A stretch of DNA of 8,627 nt from a bacterium (lineage in GTDB: Bacteria; UBA9089; CG2-30-40-21). The DNA is taken from positions 1-8,627 of the forward strand of contig JAHIZN010000050.1 in the NCBI GenBank assembly GCA_018814245.1, in the 5' to 3' direction. The position numbers and the translations under genes were made by a program. The notes under the pieces were generated by a model. The model saw nothing but the letters and a program-made list of their open reading frames with translations. It was not told where the DNA came from and did not search any database. This document shows, piece after piece, positions 1-7,331 of the stretch; position 1 is the first letter of the stretch; every line of letters starts with the position of its first letter.

Positions 1-287
1 GATTTCAAGGCATTGATTATATTATTATCCCCATATCTCATGTCATATCTCCATATCCCCCTTCTTACACTTTTAATGTTATAGCCTGAACGATTACCTA
101 AATTTCAAGTTTGGAGTCTAAAAGGATGGCTTACTTATCCAGTTCGAGGAAGTTAGCTATTTAAGGATACCACCCATTTTTCTCTTATATTACACCCTGT
201 CTTCCTTTTTTTTCAAATTTTCCATTTTTCTCATCAAGTACATCTGAGCAGTTATAAAAAAAATTACCAAAAGACAATACAAAAACC
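1..287. other. Upstream intergenic region without a recognisable gene
   Basis: I find no credible coding region on either strand. The first 60 bases hold three copies of CATATC (32-37, 44-49, 52-57), two of them extended to CATATCTC, in a pyrimidine-rich setting. From about 200 to 236 the + strand is T-rich. From about 254 to 285 it becomes A-rich just upstream of the promoter, which could act as an UP element. A 12-codon reading frame (126-164) is too short and lacks a good ribosome-binding site. No terminator hairpin or known riboswitch motif was recognised. Confidence 0.6.
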
Positions 288-316
288 TTGACTTTTTTGC
301 AAGGATATTGTATAAT
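288..316 (+). promoter_or_regulatory. Sigma70-type promoter of the giant repeat-protein gene
   Basis: A -35 box TTGACT (288-293, five of six consensus bases) and a perfect -10 box TATAAT (311-316) are separated by the optimal 17 nt. A-tracts lie directly upstream of the -35 box. The predicted transcription start is near 322-325, giving an untranslated leader of about 70 nt before the GTG at 396. This start point also argues against translation from the TTG at 339, which would lie only about 15 nt into the message with no ribosome-binding site. A consensus this good suggests strong vegetative expression; no operator is visible. Confidence 0.75.
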
Positions 317-384
317 AAATTACTAACCATACAATATCTTGTGGAAAATAATATTTAAGGCTTCAATTGCTTGTATGCGGACTT

Positions 385-390
385 GGGAGG
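385..390 (+). promoter_or_regulatory. Shine-Dalgarno site that fixes the GTG start at 396
   Basis: GGGAGG (385-390) is followed by the 5-nt spacer GAAAA and then GTG (396-398). It is the only good ribosome-binding site in the leader. The in-frame alternatives upstream, TTG at 339 and ATG at 375, have no comparable site. Starting at 396 also puts a typical signal peptide right at the N-terminus. Confidence 0.8.
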
Positions 391-395
391 GAAAA

Positions 396-3300
396 GTGAA
401 ACAAGCATTTTTATTATCTGTAATCATTATCTTCGTGTCTTGCCATATTGTTTCTGCTTCTGCTCCTGTTTTTACAATCCTCGGAACAAGTTCTATTAAG
501 GTAAGCGAATTAGATGTGGGTCGTGATGGAGATCCTGCTGGTACAGGGTGGAACTCTGCCCCATGCTGGGTTGATTTTGGTACAGCTACCCCGGGTTTTA
601 CCTCAGGCGAACACCATATTATTCGTGATGAATTAAATGATTTATTTATTGGCGATAAGGATGGGAATGTCTGGTTTTATAAAAATATTGGAACAGAGCA
701 GGAGCCTGTGTTTGATAAAGGCTTTATCCTGCAGGCAAACACAATCGATGATACTACTATAAATGTTAATGTTGGACACAATGCCGCCCCATTCCTGATT
801 GATTGGGACAGGGATTGCGACATGGATTTGATTGTCGGCAATTCAAAGGGGACATTCTACTATTATGAAAACATGCCTGATGGGAATGGGAGTGCTGTAT
901 TTCAGGCTCGTGGAGAATTAACAAGGGGTCCTGTGCTTGCAGCTCAAACCTCGACCGTGGGCAGTGCCCAGGATGTCTTTGTCGTTGGTAAATATGCCTA
1001 TGTGGCTGCGGGTGAAATGGGGCTGCAGATATTTGATATTTCTAACCCCTACAAGCCCATACTGGTTGGCGGGTATGATTCGTCCGGCTCGGCTCAGGGG
1101 GTATTTGTCCGCGGCAACTATGCCTATCTTGCTGATGGTGTTGAGGGTTTAAGGATTGTTGATATTACTGACCCTAAATCACCAAAGGAAACAGGCGGGT
1201 TGGCACCGAGAAACCCACAAGGGGTAAAAAAGCCGCAAAAGGACGATGGCGTTCAGCCAGGGGCAATGGATGTTTATGTGGTTGGGAATTATGCTTTCGT
1301 TGCCTGCGGCATTGGCGGGATGCAGGTTGTGGATATTACAGATCCAACAAAGCCCAATGCCGGTAAGGATGACAGGCATGGATTTGATGTGCCAGCAGGC
1401 GGGTGCAGCAATGGGGTATATGCGGTTGGCAATCATGTCTATGTTGCCGCTGGTAATGCCGGGCTTCAGGTTCTTAGAATAGATGACTTTTTTCCTACAA
1501 TTACTGTTGGTACAGCTACTATTTTCGGGATTGGTACAAATGGCTCAACCGGCATCATTCAGCTTGGTGTAGTAGATACCCCTGGATGTGCCATGGACCT
1601 CTGGATAAATCCAAATACATCTGAACGATATGTCTATGTTGCAGACGAAAAGGGTGGGTTGCAAATAATTGATGTGGGTGAGGGATTTGATGTCAGCAGC
1701 ACGGATATGACTGCTGCTGCTCTGCTTACCACAAATATTCCCTTTGCGGATGCTCAGAATGTGTTTGTAAAGATACATGGTACCCAAACCATTGCCTATG
1801 TCTCTGACGGGGCAAATGGCTTCCAGATGGTTAACATCACTGACCCAACCACTCCACAAAAGATACTGGGTGCTGCCTATAATACCAAAGACTATACCTC
1901 AGCCGTCTGGGTGCAGGATGGCTTTATCTATGCAGCTGACCGCATGGCTGGTCTGGCTATTTTCAATGATTACAACCCGCCGGATACACAGGGACGAAAT
2001 CTGGTAAATGTCGATGCCTATCATTCCTCGCCTCATATCTTTGACCTTGATGAGGATGGTTTTTGCGACCTGCTTTCTGGTGATGAGCATGGCTATGTCT
2101 GGTTTTTTCATAATCAGGGGGCATTGTCTAACCCCTCGTTTAATGACGGCTTCAGGATTCGCGGCTCATCAAGCAGCGGTTTGATTGATGTCGGACAGTA
2201 TTCAGCCCCATGGATTGTTGATTACAATGGTGATGGAGTAAAGGACTTGATTGTTGGCAATGAAACCGGGAGCGTGCTGTTTTATGAGGGATATGAGACC
2301 ATCCCGCTGCCAACCGACAGCATTGAGGGCTTGATTCCCCTTGCCACACGCAACAGATACCTTGCCTTTAAGCCTCCCAAAACCATCAAGGTTTCTAATC
2401 GTGATATTGATGCCGGCTTTTGTTCGTGTCCGATAATTGGTGACTGGAATAATGATGGCGGAATGGACTTGATTGTTGGCAATAAAGATGGCAAGATAAA
2501 CATATTCCTGAATATTAAAACATGGCCTGGTGAAGAGCCGTTATTCAACGCCTCTTTCAATGTTCGCGGTCAGCAGCCGCATGACCTTTTACAGGGTGAA
2601 TATTCTGTCCCCTTTGTGGTTGATTGGGATAGTGACGGAAAGAAAGACCTTATCATTGGTGATGTAGATGGGTATGTTACCTATTTTCGTAACTCAGGAA
2701 CAAATACGGCAAACCCGGAGTTTTCCTCAGGGTTCAGACCCCAGAGAACCGGTCCGGGCGGGATGATGGATGTCCGTGTGGATGGTGGTTATGGTGTACC
2801 GGTTGCCTTTGACTGGGATATGGATGGGCTAAAGGATTTGATTATAGGTGATTTTCACGGCAAGGTATGGTTCTTTAAGAATATTGGCACTAATCCTGCC
2901 CCTGTATTTGGTACACCAACTCAGATGTTGTCCAATAATGCTCCAATTGATGTGGGACAATATGCCGCACCCTTTGTTTGCGACTGGAATCATGATGGTC
3001 AAAAGGATCTGGTTGTTGGCAATGAAAATGGTTCTTGTCTGCTTTTCCTGAATATTGGCACAGCCAATGGTACGCCTACGCTGGGGACACCTACAACACT
3101 CAGTAATACCAGCGGGGATATTGATGTGGGCAAGTTTGCCAGACCATGGGTAATAGATTATGATGGGGACTGGCTGGATGACTTGATAGTGGGTGATATC
3201 AATGGTAATATCACGGTTTATTGCAATATGGGCAATGAACAGTTGCCGGAGTATAACTTTGGCGAAAATATACAATTTGATGATGAAACAGTTATAGATA

Positions 3301-6300
3301 CCGGACAGTGTGCTGCCCCATGTATTGTTGACTGGGATAATAATGGGACTCTGGATTTGTTATCCGGGAACAAAGAGGGTTTCATACAGGTATTTACTTC
3401 ATCACAGGGCACAGAAAGCGTAGGGATAGATGAATCCATTACCCTGAAGGCAGGTGTTAATGATTGGCCTTGCTTCAGGTATGATGCGGCAAGGGATGCC
3501 TGTAATCCGGGTGAGACATTAGCTCTGCCGCTTGATGTTTATTGGACATATTCTGCTAAGGCATCCATTGTTTCCTCACCAGTGATTCTGGGGGGAACGG
3601 TAGGAATTTGCAGCAAGGATGGGATGATTCATGTGATAGATGCCGTAGATGTCCAAGTCGCTTTTGCAACAGAGACAAATACATCCATTGATTCAACCCC
3701 GATTGCGATTGGCAATACTATCTATGTTGGCGGTCATGATGGGATAGTTCACTGTTTGGACTGGAGTAATTCAGAAGAGAAATGGACATATCAAACAGGT
3801 GGCTCCATTCAATGGTCATCTCCTATGGTGGTTAACGGCAGGCTTTATGTTGGCAGCAGCGATGAACGGATGTATTGTTTGAATGCAGGTGGGGGCGAGT
3901 TCCTCTGGAGTTATAAGACTACTGGGATAATTGAGTCTTCTCCGGCAGTGGCAAATGGCAGGGTCTATTTTGGCAGTATGGATGGCAATGTGTATTGCAT
4001 AGATGCAGTGAATGGGGCATTCAAATGGAAGTATAGCATTGGCTCACCCATACACTCAACACCATGTATAAAAAACAATATCCTTTATGTTGGGGCAGAT
4101 AATGGCAAGGTTTATGCCATAAAGACAAGTGATGGTGCGTTGCAATGGAGCTATCAAACAGGTAAACCAATAAGATCTTCAGTAGCAATAAATAACTATA
4201 GTATTTATTTTGGCGGTGAGGATGGGGTATTTTATTGTATAGATGCCTTAACCGGAAGGCTGAAGTGGTCATACTACATTGGCAGCCCAATTCATTCATC
4301 TCCAATAGTTGCAGGTGGCATTGTGTATGTTGGTGCAGATAACGGCAGGATCTATGCCTTAAATCCTGAGGCAATCTCAACAAACAGGCTCTCATGGAGC
4401 TATCAGACCAAGGGCAAGATTATCTGCTCCCCGGCAGCAGCAGGTAATCTCTTGTTCGTAACCTCAGAGGATGGGAATTGTTATGCCTTTGGACCAAAGC
4501 GGTTTCTTGGTTCCTCAAAGACTGTCTCTGCTAATGTGCCTGTTTCACCCGGGGGGACAGTGGGCTATACCATTAATATCATGAATGCCACAGACATAGA
4601 TGCCATTACAGTGATTGATGAGCTTGATGCAAGCCTTACTAATCCTGTGAATATATCAAATGATGGAACCACGACTACTCAAAACGGACGAACAGTTATT
4701 GTCTGGAAGGATATTAACCCGCAATCAGTCAACTCATTGAGTTTTAATGTCAGCGTTTCACCAGATGTTGCACCAGGGGCAATAATTAATAATACTGCCC
4801 GAATTGATTGGGCAGCAGGCTCTTTTACCATCCCTGCTGCGATTATTCGTGTAGCCGGGACAATAAGTGCTACAAAAAGGATGATTCCTAATAAGCAGGA
4901 TGTTTCCCCTGATGAGGCAGTTGAGTATGCTATTACCTGCAAAAATATTATGGGTATAACCATTCATAAGCTAACCATAGCAGATGATATTGATCCCAAT
5001 CTGACAGCCATTGTTCCCTTGAATAATGGTGTTTATGATGCCAAAACCAGAAGGATAACATGGCAAATCATGTCAGACATTGCCAATGGGAAAGAGGTTG
5101 TTGTCAGATTTCAGGCAAAGATAGTATCGATTGTAGCAGGTGGAAATGGAACTGTTATTGATAATAATACAGCATCATTCTGGTCGTCTGATACAGGAAC
5201 CAATACCATACATGCAGAGCCTGAAATGGTTACTGTCTCTGTTCCAGACTTTAGCGGATCTGTTAATCAGGTGAGGGCGCCCAATGTTATTCGCTCAGGG
5301 TCAGTTATTAGCTATGACATTGTTTATATTAATCAAGGAGCTATGGCTACTGATGTTGTTGTGGTTGCTAAGGTGGACGATAACCTGTCTGTTATTGCTC
5401 CAAGTATCTCTAATTTTGGTGTTTATAGCCCTAATTATCGTCTGATTACATGGAGATTGGGGCAGATTGAATCAAATGAAAGCGGTACAGTATCCTATAA
5501 GGCCACAATCAAATCTCCGATTGATAATCAAACACAAATTGCCAATAATGCAGCCATATCCTGCCGTCAGATGGAGACGCAGCCTCTTGCAGCACCTGTG
5601 ATTATTACAGATAATAAACCAGAGTTTAATTATTCAGGCATTGAGGTATTCCCAAGGGATGGAACAGGACCGTACGATATTATTTCTTATACCATTACCT
5701 GTGTTAACAGCGGGGATATGAATGCGGTTGAGGTAAGGGTTGTGGATTCCTTAAGTCAATACCTTTCTCTTGGCTCTCTTACCAGTCAGCAGGAGGTCAT
5801 TGGCAATGGCAGCGTGGACCTGCATGGTAACTGGAATCAGTTTGATTCAGGGCTGGTTGATGGGAATATCATGATCCGAACGAACTACGGCACATATACC
5901 TCAAGGGAGATAAGCCTTGCCAATTATCCAAATGTGTTGACCCTGAAGAGGGAGATCGATGCCAGTCCGGCTAAGGTTATCTTGAGTTACTTGCCTATTC
6001 AGGACAGGTTTGTTCTGGAGTGCCGAAATAATGGCTGGATAATAGAGCTTAAGGAGACAGGGCTTTTGCCGTTTTTCTCATGTATAAAGATTCCTGTTTG
6101 TGTTTATTGTGATTCAGGGGCAAGCTATGATGCCAATACCAGAGAATTGAGCTGGAATATTGGGGAGATACCAGCCGGCTCAAGCACAACCCTTAAGTTT
6201 AAGGCACAGCTCTTGCCCGGCATAGGCACAGTAACCAATAATGCTATTATCTACTGGGGGACAGAATCAACCGGAACAGGGAGTTACAGGATTGATCCAG

Positions 6301-7331
6301 TGTATACCAATGTGGATACCACCGCACCAATTATTGGACAAATATCCATTGAGGGAACTATTAATAATCAGGATGAGGATGCAGATACAGATGGGGCATA
6401 TAAAATCTTCTGGAAACCCTGGCAGGATCAAGAGTCAGGGGTAGATACATATTGCCTTCAGGAATCAATGGATATGAAGAATTGGGGGACGCTGAGCGAT
6501 AACATTATCGGGACACAATTGAGTTATAGTATTTCCGGCAAGGGTAAGGGCAATTCCTACTATTATCGACTCAAAGCAAGGAATCATGCCGGACTCTGGA
6601 GTGATTTTACCCTATCCTCTGATGGTATAAGGGTTGTGGACTCATTCGGGGTGGTAAAGACAGGGACAATATCAACCATAATAAAAGATGGATGCAGGGT
6701 TAGCGTTCCAAATGATGCCTTTGCTGGTACCATAACCCTTATTATCCGTAAGGTTACCAACCAATCCGCCCTTTATGCCCCTGGCAGGAATTCGGTTATA
6801 TTTAATGAATCAATTGTTGAGCTGGCAGCATTACCAGATGCTTATTATGGCTCAAATATCCAGCCGACAAATCCTATTACCCTGACCCTGTCATATCCTG
6901 ACCCTGATACATTCAATGAGACGGAGGATTATAATTATCGCATATTCAAATTGACCGAAAATGGCAGCTGGGAAATAGTTGACGAAAAACAGGCGGTGTC
7001 TTCAGGAAGTGATACTGTTACCGTAAGTGTATCCTCACTTTCGTGTTATGCTGTGGGCAGGGTAGGGGATAGTGTTGATGATATTGTGGTGAAGCCAAAT
7101 CCAGTGAGGGGAAATAGTACAAAAGTGAAATTTTGTAATGCGACGACTGGTGATGTTTGGATATACAATACTGCTGGCGAGTTGGTGCGTATTCAGCCTA
7201 TGGTTGAAGGGGTACTTGAGTGGGATACCAGAAATGGTGACGGCGATCTGGTTTCCAGCGGGATTTATGTGTTTGTGATTGAGAATGGGCAGGGGGATAG
7301 GAAAACAGGGGTGATTGGGATCATCAGGTAA
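396..7331 (+). CDS. Giant secreted multi-propeller repeat protein with C-terminal T9SS-type sorting domain
   Basis: The protein has about 2311 residues from the GTG at 396; the frame extends upstream to TTG 339, but the ribosome-binding site and signal peptide favour 396. Order seen: signal peptide (1-21, cleavage probably VSA|SA); two VCBS/FG-GAP-like blades (51-175); seven LVIVD repeats (189-527); eight more VCBS-like blades with DxDxDG calcium-type loops (541-1005); a W-P-C-F-R-Y-D linker like those before PQQ propellers; eight PQQ/BamB-like blades (1048-1368); four DUF11-type beta-sandwiches (1370-1973); an FN3-like domain (1974-2083); a ZU5-like stretch (2084-2224); and a sorting-type domain (2225-2311) with KPNP, TAGELVR, SSGIYVF and KTGVIGIIR. 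No catalytic motif was found. The architecture fits an exported, cell-surface or released protein acting in adhesion or as a binding scaffold; ligand unknown. The PorV-like gene 119 nt downstream supports export through a T9SS-like route (inference). The frame is intact across 7 kb. An alternative is lipoprotein processing at Cys16, since FVSC is a weak lipobox. Confidence 0.93.
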   Translation: MKQAFLLSVIIIFVSCHIVSASAPVFTILGTSSIKVSELDVGRDGDPAGTGWNSAPCWVDFGTATPGFTSGEHHIIRDELNDLFIGDKDGNVWFYKNIGTEQEPVFDKGFILQANTIDDTTINVNVGHNAAPFLIDWDRDCDMDLIVGNSKGTFYYYENMPDGNGSAVFQARGELTRGPVLAAQTSTVGSAQDVFVVGKYAYVAAGEMGLQIFDISNPYKPILVGGYDSSGSAQGVFVRGNYAYLADGVEGLRIVDITDPKSPKETGGLAPRNPQGVKKPQKDDGVQPGAMDVYVVGNYAFVACGIGGMQVVDITDPTKPNAGKDDRHGFDVPAGGCSNGVYAVGNHVYVAAGNAGLQVLRIDDFFPTITVGTATIFGIGTNGSTGIIQLGVVDTPGCAMDLWINPNTSERYVYVADEKGGLQIIDVGEGFDVSSTDMTAAALLTTNIPFADAQNVFVKIHGTQTIAYVSDGANGFQMVNITDPTTPQKILGAAYNTKDYTSAVWVQDGFIYAADRMAGLAIFNDYNPPDTQGRNLVNVDAYHSSPHIFDLDEDGFCDLLSGDEHGYVWFFHNQGALSNPSFNDGFRIRGSSSSGLIDVGQYSAPWIVDYNGDGVKDLIVGNETGSVLFYEGYETIPLPTDSIEGLIPLATRNRYLAFKPPKTIKVSNRDIDAGFCSCPIIGDWNNDGGMDLIVGNKDGKINIFLNIKTWPGEEPLFNASFNVRGQQPHDLLQGEYSVPFVVDWDSDGKKDLIIGDVDGYVTYFRNSGTNTANPEFSSGFRPQRTGPGGMMDVRVDGGYGVPVAFDWDMDGLKDLIIGDFHGKVWFFKNIGTNPAPVFGTPTQMLSNNAPIDVGQYAAPFVCDWNHDGQKDLVVGNENGSCLLFLNIGTANGTPTLGTPTTLSNTSGDIDVGKFARPWVIDYDGDWLDDLIVGDINGNITVYCNMGNEQLPEYNFGENIQFDDETVIDTGQCAAPCIVDWDNNGTLDLLSGNKEGFIQVFTSSQGTESVGIDESITLKAGVNDWPCFRYDAARDACNPGETLALPLDVYWTYSAKASIVSSPVILGGTVGICSKDGMIHVIDAVDVQVAFATETNTSIDSTPIAIGNTIYVGGHDGIVHCLDWSNSEEKWTYQTGGSIQWSSPMVVNGRLYVGSSDERMYCLNAGGGEFLWSYKTTGIIESSPAVANGRVYFGSMDGNVYCIDAVNGAFKWKYSIGSPIHSTPCIKNNILYVGADNGKVYAIKTSDGALQWSYQTGKPIRSSVAINNYSIYFGGEDGVFYCIDALTGRLKWSYYIGSPIHSSPIVAGGIVYVGADNGRIYALNPEAISTNRLSWSYQTKGKIICSPAAAGNLLFVTSEDGNCYAFGPKRFLGSSKTVSANVPVSPGGTVGYTINIMNATDIDAITVIDELDASLTNPVNISNDGTTTTQNGRTVIVWKDINPQSVNSLSFNVSVSPDVAPGAIINNTARIDWAAGSFTIPAAIIRVAGTISATKRMIPNKQDVSPDEAVEYAITCKNIMGITIHKLTIADDIDPNLTAIVPLNNGVYDAKTRRITWQIMSDIANGKEVVVRFQAKIVSIVAGGNGTVIDNNTASFWSSDTGTNTIHAEPEMVTVSVPDFSGSVNQVRAPNVIRSGSVISYDIVYINQGAMATDVVVVAKVDDNLSVIAPSISNFGVYSPNYRLITWRLGQIESNESGTVSYKATIKSPIDNQTQIANNAAISCRQMETQPLAAPVIITDNKPEFNYSGIEVFPRDGTGPYDIISYTITCVNSGDMNAVEVRVVDSLSQYLSLGSLTSQQEVIGNGSVDLHGNWNQFDSGLVDGNIMIRTNYGTYTSREISLANYPNVLTLKREIDASPAKVILSYLPIQDRFVLECRNNGWIIELKETGLLPFFSCIKIPVCVYCDSGASYDANTRELSWNIGEIPAGSSTTLKFKAQLLPGIGTVTNNAIIYWGTESTGTGSYRIDPVYTNVDTTAPIIGQISIEGTINNQDEDADTDGAYKIFWKPWQDQESGVDTYCLQESMDMKNWGTLSDNIIGTQLSYSISGKGKGNSYYYRLKARNHAGLWSDFTLSSDGIRVVDSFGVVKTGTISTIIKDGCRVSVPNDAFAGTITLIIRKVTNQSALYAPGRNSVIFNESIVELAALPDAYYGSNIQPTNPITLTLSYPDPDTFNETEDYNYRIFKLTENGSWEIVDEKQAVSSGSDTVTVSVSSLSCYAVGRVGDSVDDIVVKPNPVRGNSTKVKFCNATTGDVWIYNTAGELVRIQPMVEGVLEWDTRNGDGDLVSSGIYVFVIENGQGDRKTGVIGIIR
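546..920 (+). repeat. N-terminal VCBS/FG-GAP-like blades 1-2 (protein domain)
   Basis: Two protein repeats of the form G-x-x-x-A-P-x-x-x-D-(W/F)...DL(F/I)xG(D/N)xxGxxxxYxN. The first has about 20 extra residues in place of the calcium loop. The second has a degenerate loop, DWDRDCDMD. They are the same type as the eight blades encoded from 2016 onward, and the LVIVD array separates the two groups. Such repeats form beta-propeller blades in integrin-like and VCBS proteins. Confidence 0.75.
960..1977 (+). repeat. Seven LVIVD repeats, probable seven-bladed propeller (protein domain)
   Basis: Seven units share the pattern G-x-(A)-x-x-V-x-V-x-G-x-Y-x-Y-(V/L)-A-x-G-x-x-G-(L/M)-x-(I/V)-x-(D/N)-I-(S/T)-(N/D)-P. 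Clear instances contain AYVAAGEMGLQIFDISNP, AYLADGVEGLRIVDITDP and AFVACGIGGMQVVDITDP. Units four and five are followed or preceded by longer loops, and the seventh is truncated after GLAIFNDY. This matches the LVIVD family, which occurs in surface and secreted proteins of bacteria and archaea. Seven units fit one closed propeller. Confidence 0.85.
2016..3410 (+). repeat. Eight VCBS/FG-GAP-like blades with calcium-type loops (protein domain)
   Basis: Eight repeats of about 45-75 residues run G-x-(Y/F/C)-x-x-P-x-x-x-D-(W/Y/L), then a loop, then (D)L(I/L/V)xG(D/N)xxGxxxx(F/Y). Six loops keep the DxDxDG/DxNxDG calcium pattern: DLDEDGFCD, DYNGDGVKD, DWNNDGGMD, DWDSDGKKD, DWDMDGLKD and DWNHDGQKD. 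The last two are altered (DYDGDWLDD and DWDNNGTLD). Between blades the text resembles NIGTxxxPxF. The motif is typical of integrin-like/VCBS propellers stabilised by calcium. Eight here plus two N-terminal copies gives ten, so blade partition among propellers is uncertain. Confidence 0.82.
3537..4499 (+). repeat. Eight PQQ/BamB-like blades (protein domain)
   Basis: Eight units of about 40 residues carry the PQQ-like signature (W-S/T/K-Y)...(S-S/T-P)...(Y-V/F-G)-x-x-(D/N)-G-x-x-(Y)-x-(L/I)-(D/N)-x-x-x-G. The final blades read KWKYSIGSPIHSTP, QWSYQTGKPIRSS, KWSYYIGSPIHSSP and SWSYQTKGKIICSP. Eight blades is the usual number for this family. No residues typical of quinoprotein dehydrogenase active sites were recognised, so this is more likely a structural or binding propeller than an enzyme. 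Blades 4-5 and 6-7 look like a recent two-blade duplication (240-nt register). Confidence 0.85.
4503..6314 (+). repeat. Four DUF11-type beta-sandwich repeats (protein domain)
   Basis: Four repeats show the DUF11 pattern: a V-x-Y-x-I-x-x-x-N strand pair, a D-x-(L/I)-D-x-x-L turn, a central (I/L)-(V/T/S)-W strand and a terminal N-N-x-A-x-(I/F) strand. Approximate spans are 4503-4860, 4861-5250, 5251-5613 and 5614-6314. The fourth is almost twice as long because about 111 codons (5778-6110) separate its D-S-L turn from its ELSWNIGEI strand. DUF11 domains commonly form stalk regions in bacterial surface proteins, here between the propellers and the sorting domain. Confidence 0.78.
6315..6644 (+). 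other. FN3-like domain (protein domain)
   Basis: The segment opens with DTTAPI and contains YKIFWKPWQDQESGVDTY, ESMDMKNWG, YYYRLKARNHAGLWS and SSDGIRVVD. This is the strand and tryptophan/tyrosine pattern of a fibronectin type III fold as found in secreted bacterial multi-domain proteins. It joins the DUF11 stalk to the ZU5-like and sorting-type domains. Confidence 0.65.
6645..7067 (+). other. ZU5-like region (protein domain)
   Basis: A beta-rich segment with VKTGTISTIIKDGCRVSVP followed by a pattern of hydrophobic strands (TITLIIRKV, NPITLTLSYP, YRIFKLTENGSWEIV, TVTVSVSSLSCYAVG). The combination of a 'v-vP-gAf' strand, a paired 'i-L-l-Y' strand and a closing 'w-x-x-V...S-x-x-S-x-Y-A-V' element resembles ZU5-like domains that often precede C-terminal sorting domains in secreted proteins of uncultured bacteria. 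The assignment is tentative. Confidence 0.45.
7068..7331 (+). other. C-terminal T9SS type A-like sorting / FlgD-like Ig domain (protein domain)
   Basis: The last 87 residues read D-x-x-V-V-KPNPVRG, then VWIYNTAGELVR, LEWDTRNGDGDLVSSGIYVF and a closing KTGVIGIIR. This is the PNP...G-(E)-(L)-V...W(D)...G...SGIY...K-x-G-x-I pattern shared by T9SS type A sorting domains and the FlgD Ig-like family. In characterised T9SS the domain is recognised at the outer membrane and usually removed after translocation. The two families are close, so export by T9SS is an inference, strengthened by the neighbouring PorV-like gene. Confidence 0.75.

Noticed and set aside
126..164. A 12-codon ATG frame upstream of the promoter
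   Set aside because: Very short, weak ribosome-binding context, and lies upstream of the only good promoter, so it would not be a leader peptide of the giant gene.
339..341. TTG as start codon of the giant gene
   Set aside because: No ribosome-binding site and only about 15 nt from the predicted transcription start; GTG 396 is better on both counts and exposes the signal peptide.
441..443. Lipoprotein processing at Cys16 (FVSC) of the giant protein
   Set aside because: Phe at the -3 position is atypical for a lipobox and a normal signal peptidase I site follows within a few residues; not excluded, but less likely.
2829..3275. A 148-codon open frame on the - strand inside the VCBS-encoding region
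   Set aside because: It lies opposite clearly conserved blades of the giant gene, has no ribosome-binding site or recognisable product, and is explained by the repetitive codon pattern of the + strand repeats.
4021..4395. A 124-codon open frame on the - strand opposite the PQQ blades
   Set aside because: Low-complexity, His/Leu-rich translation with no known family; a shadow of the repeated PQQ coding sequence.
960..4499. CRISPR array or DNA-level tandem repeat array
   Set aside because: The repeats are at protein level with variable DNA and no uniform repeat/spacer structure.
3537..4499. Quinoprotein dehydrogenase
   Set aside because: The blades match the PQQ-like propeller, but no cofactor-binding or catalytic residues of dehydrogenases were recognised, and the domain sits in a multi-domain structural protein.
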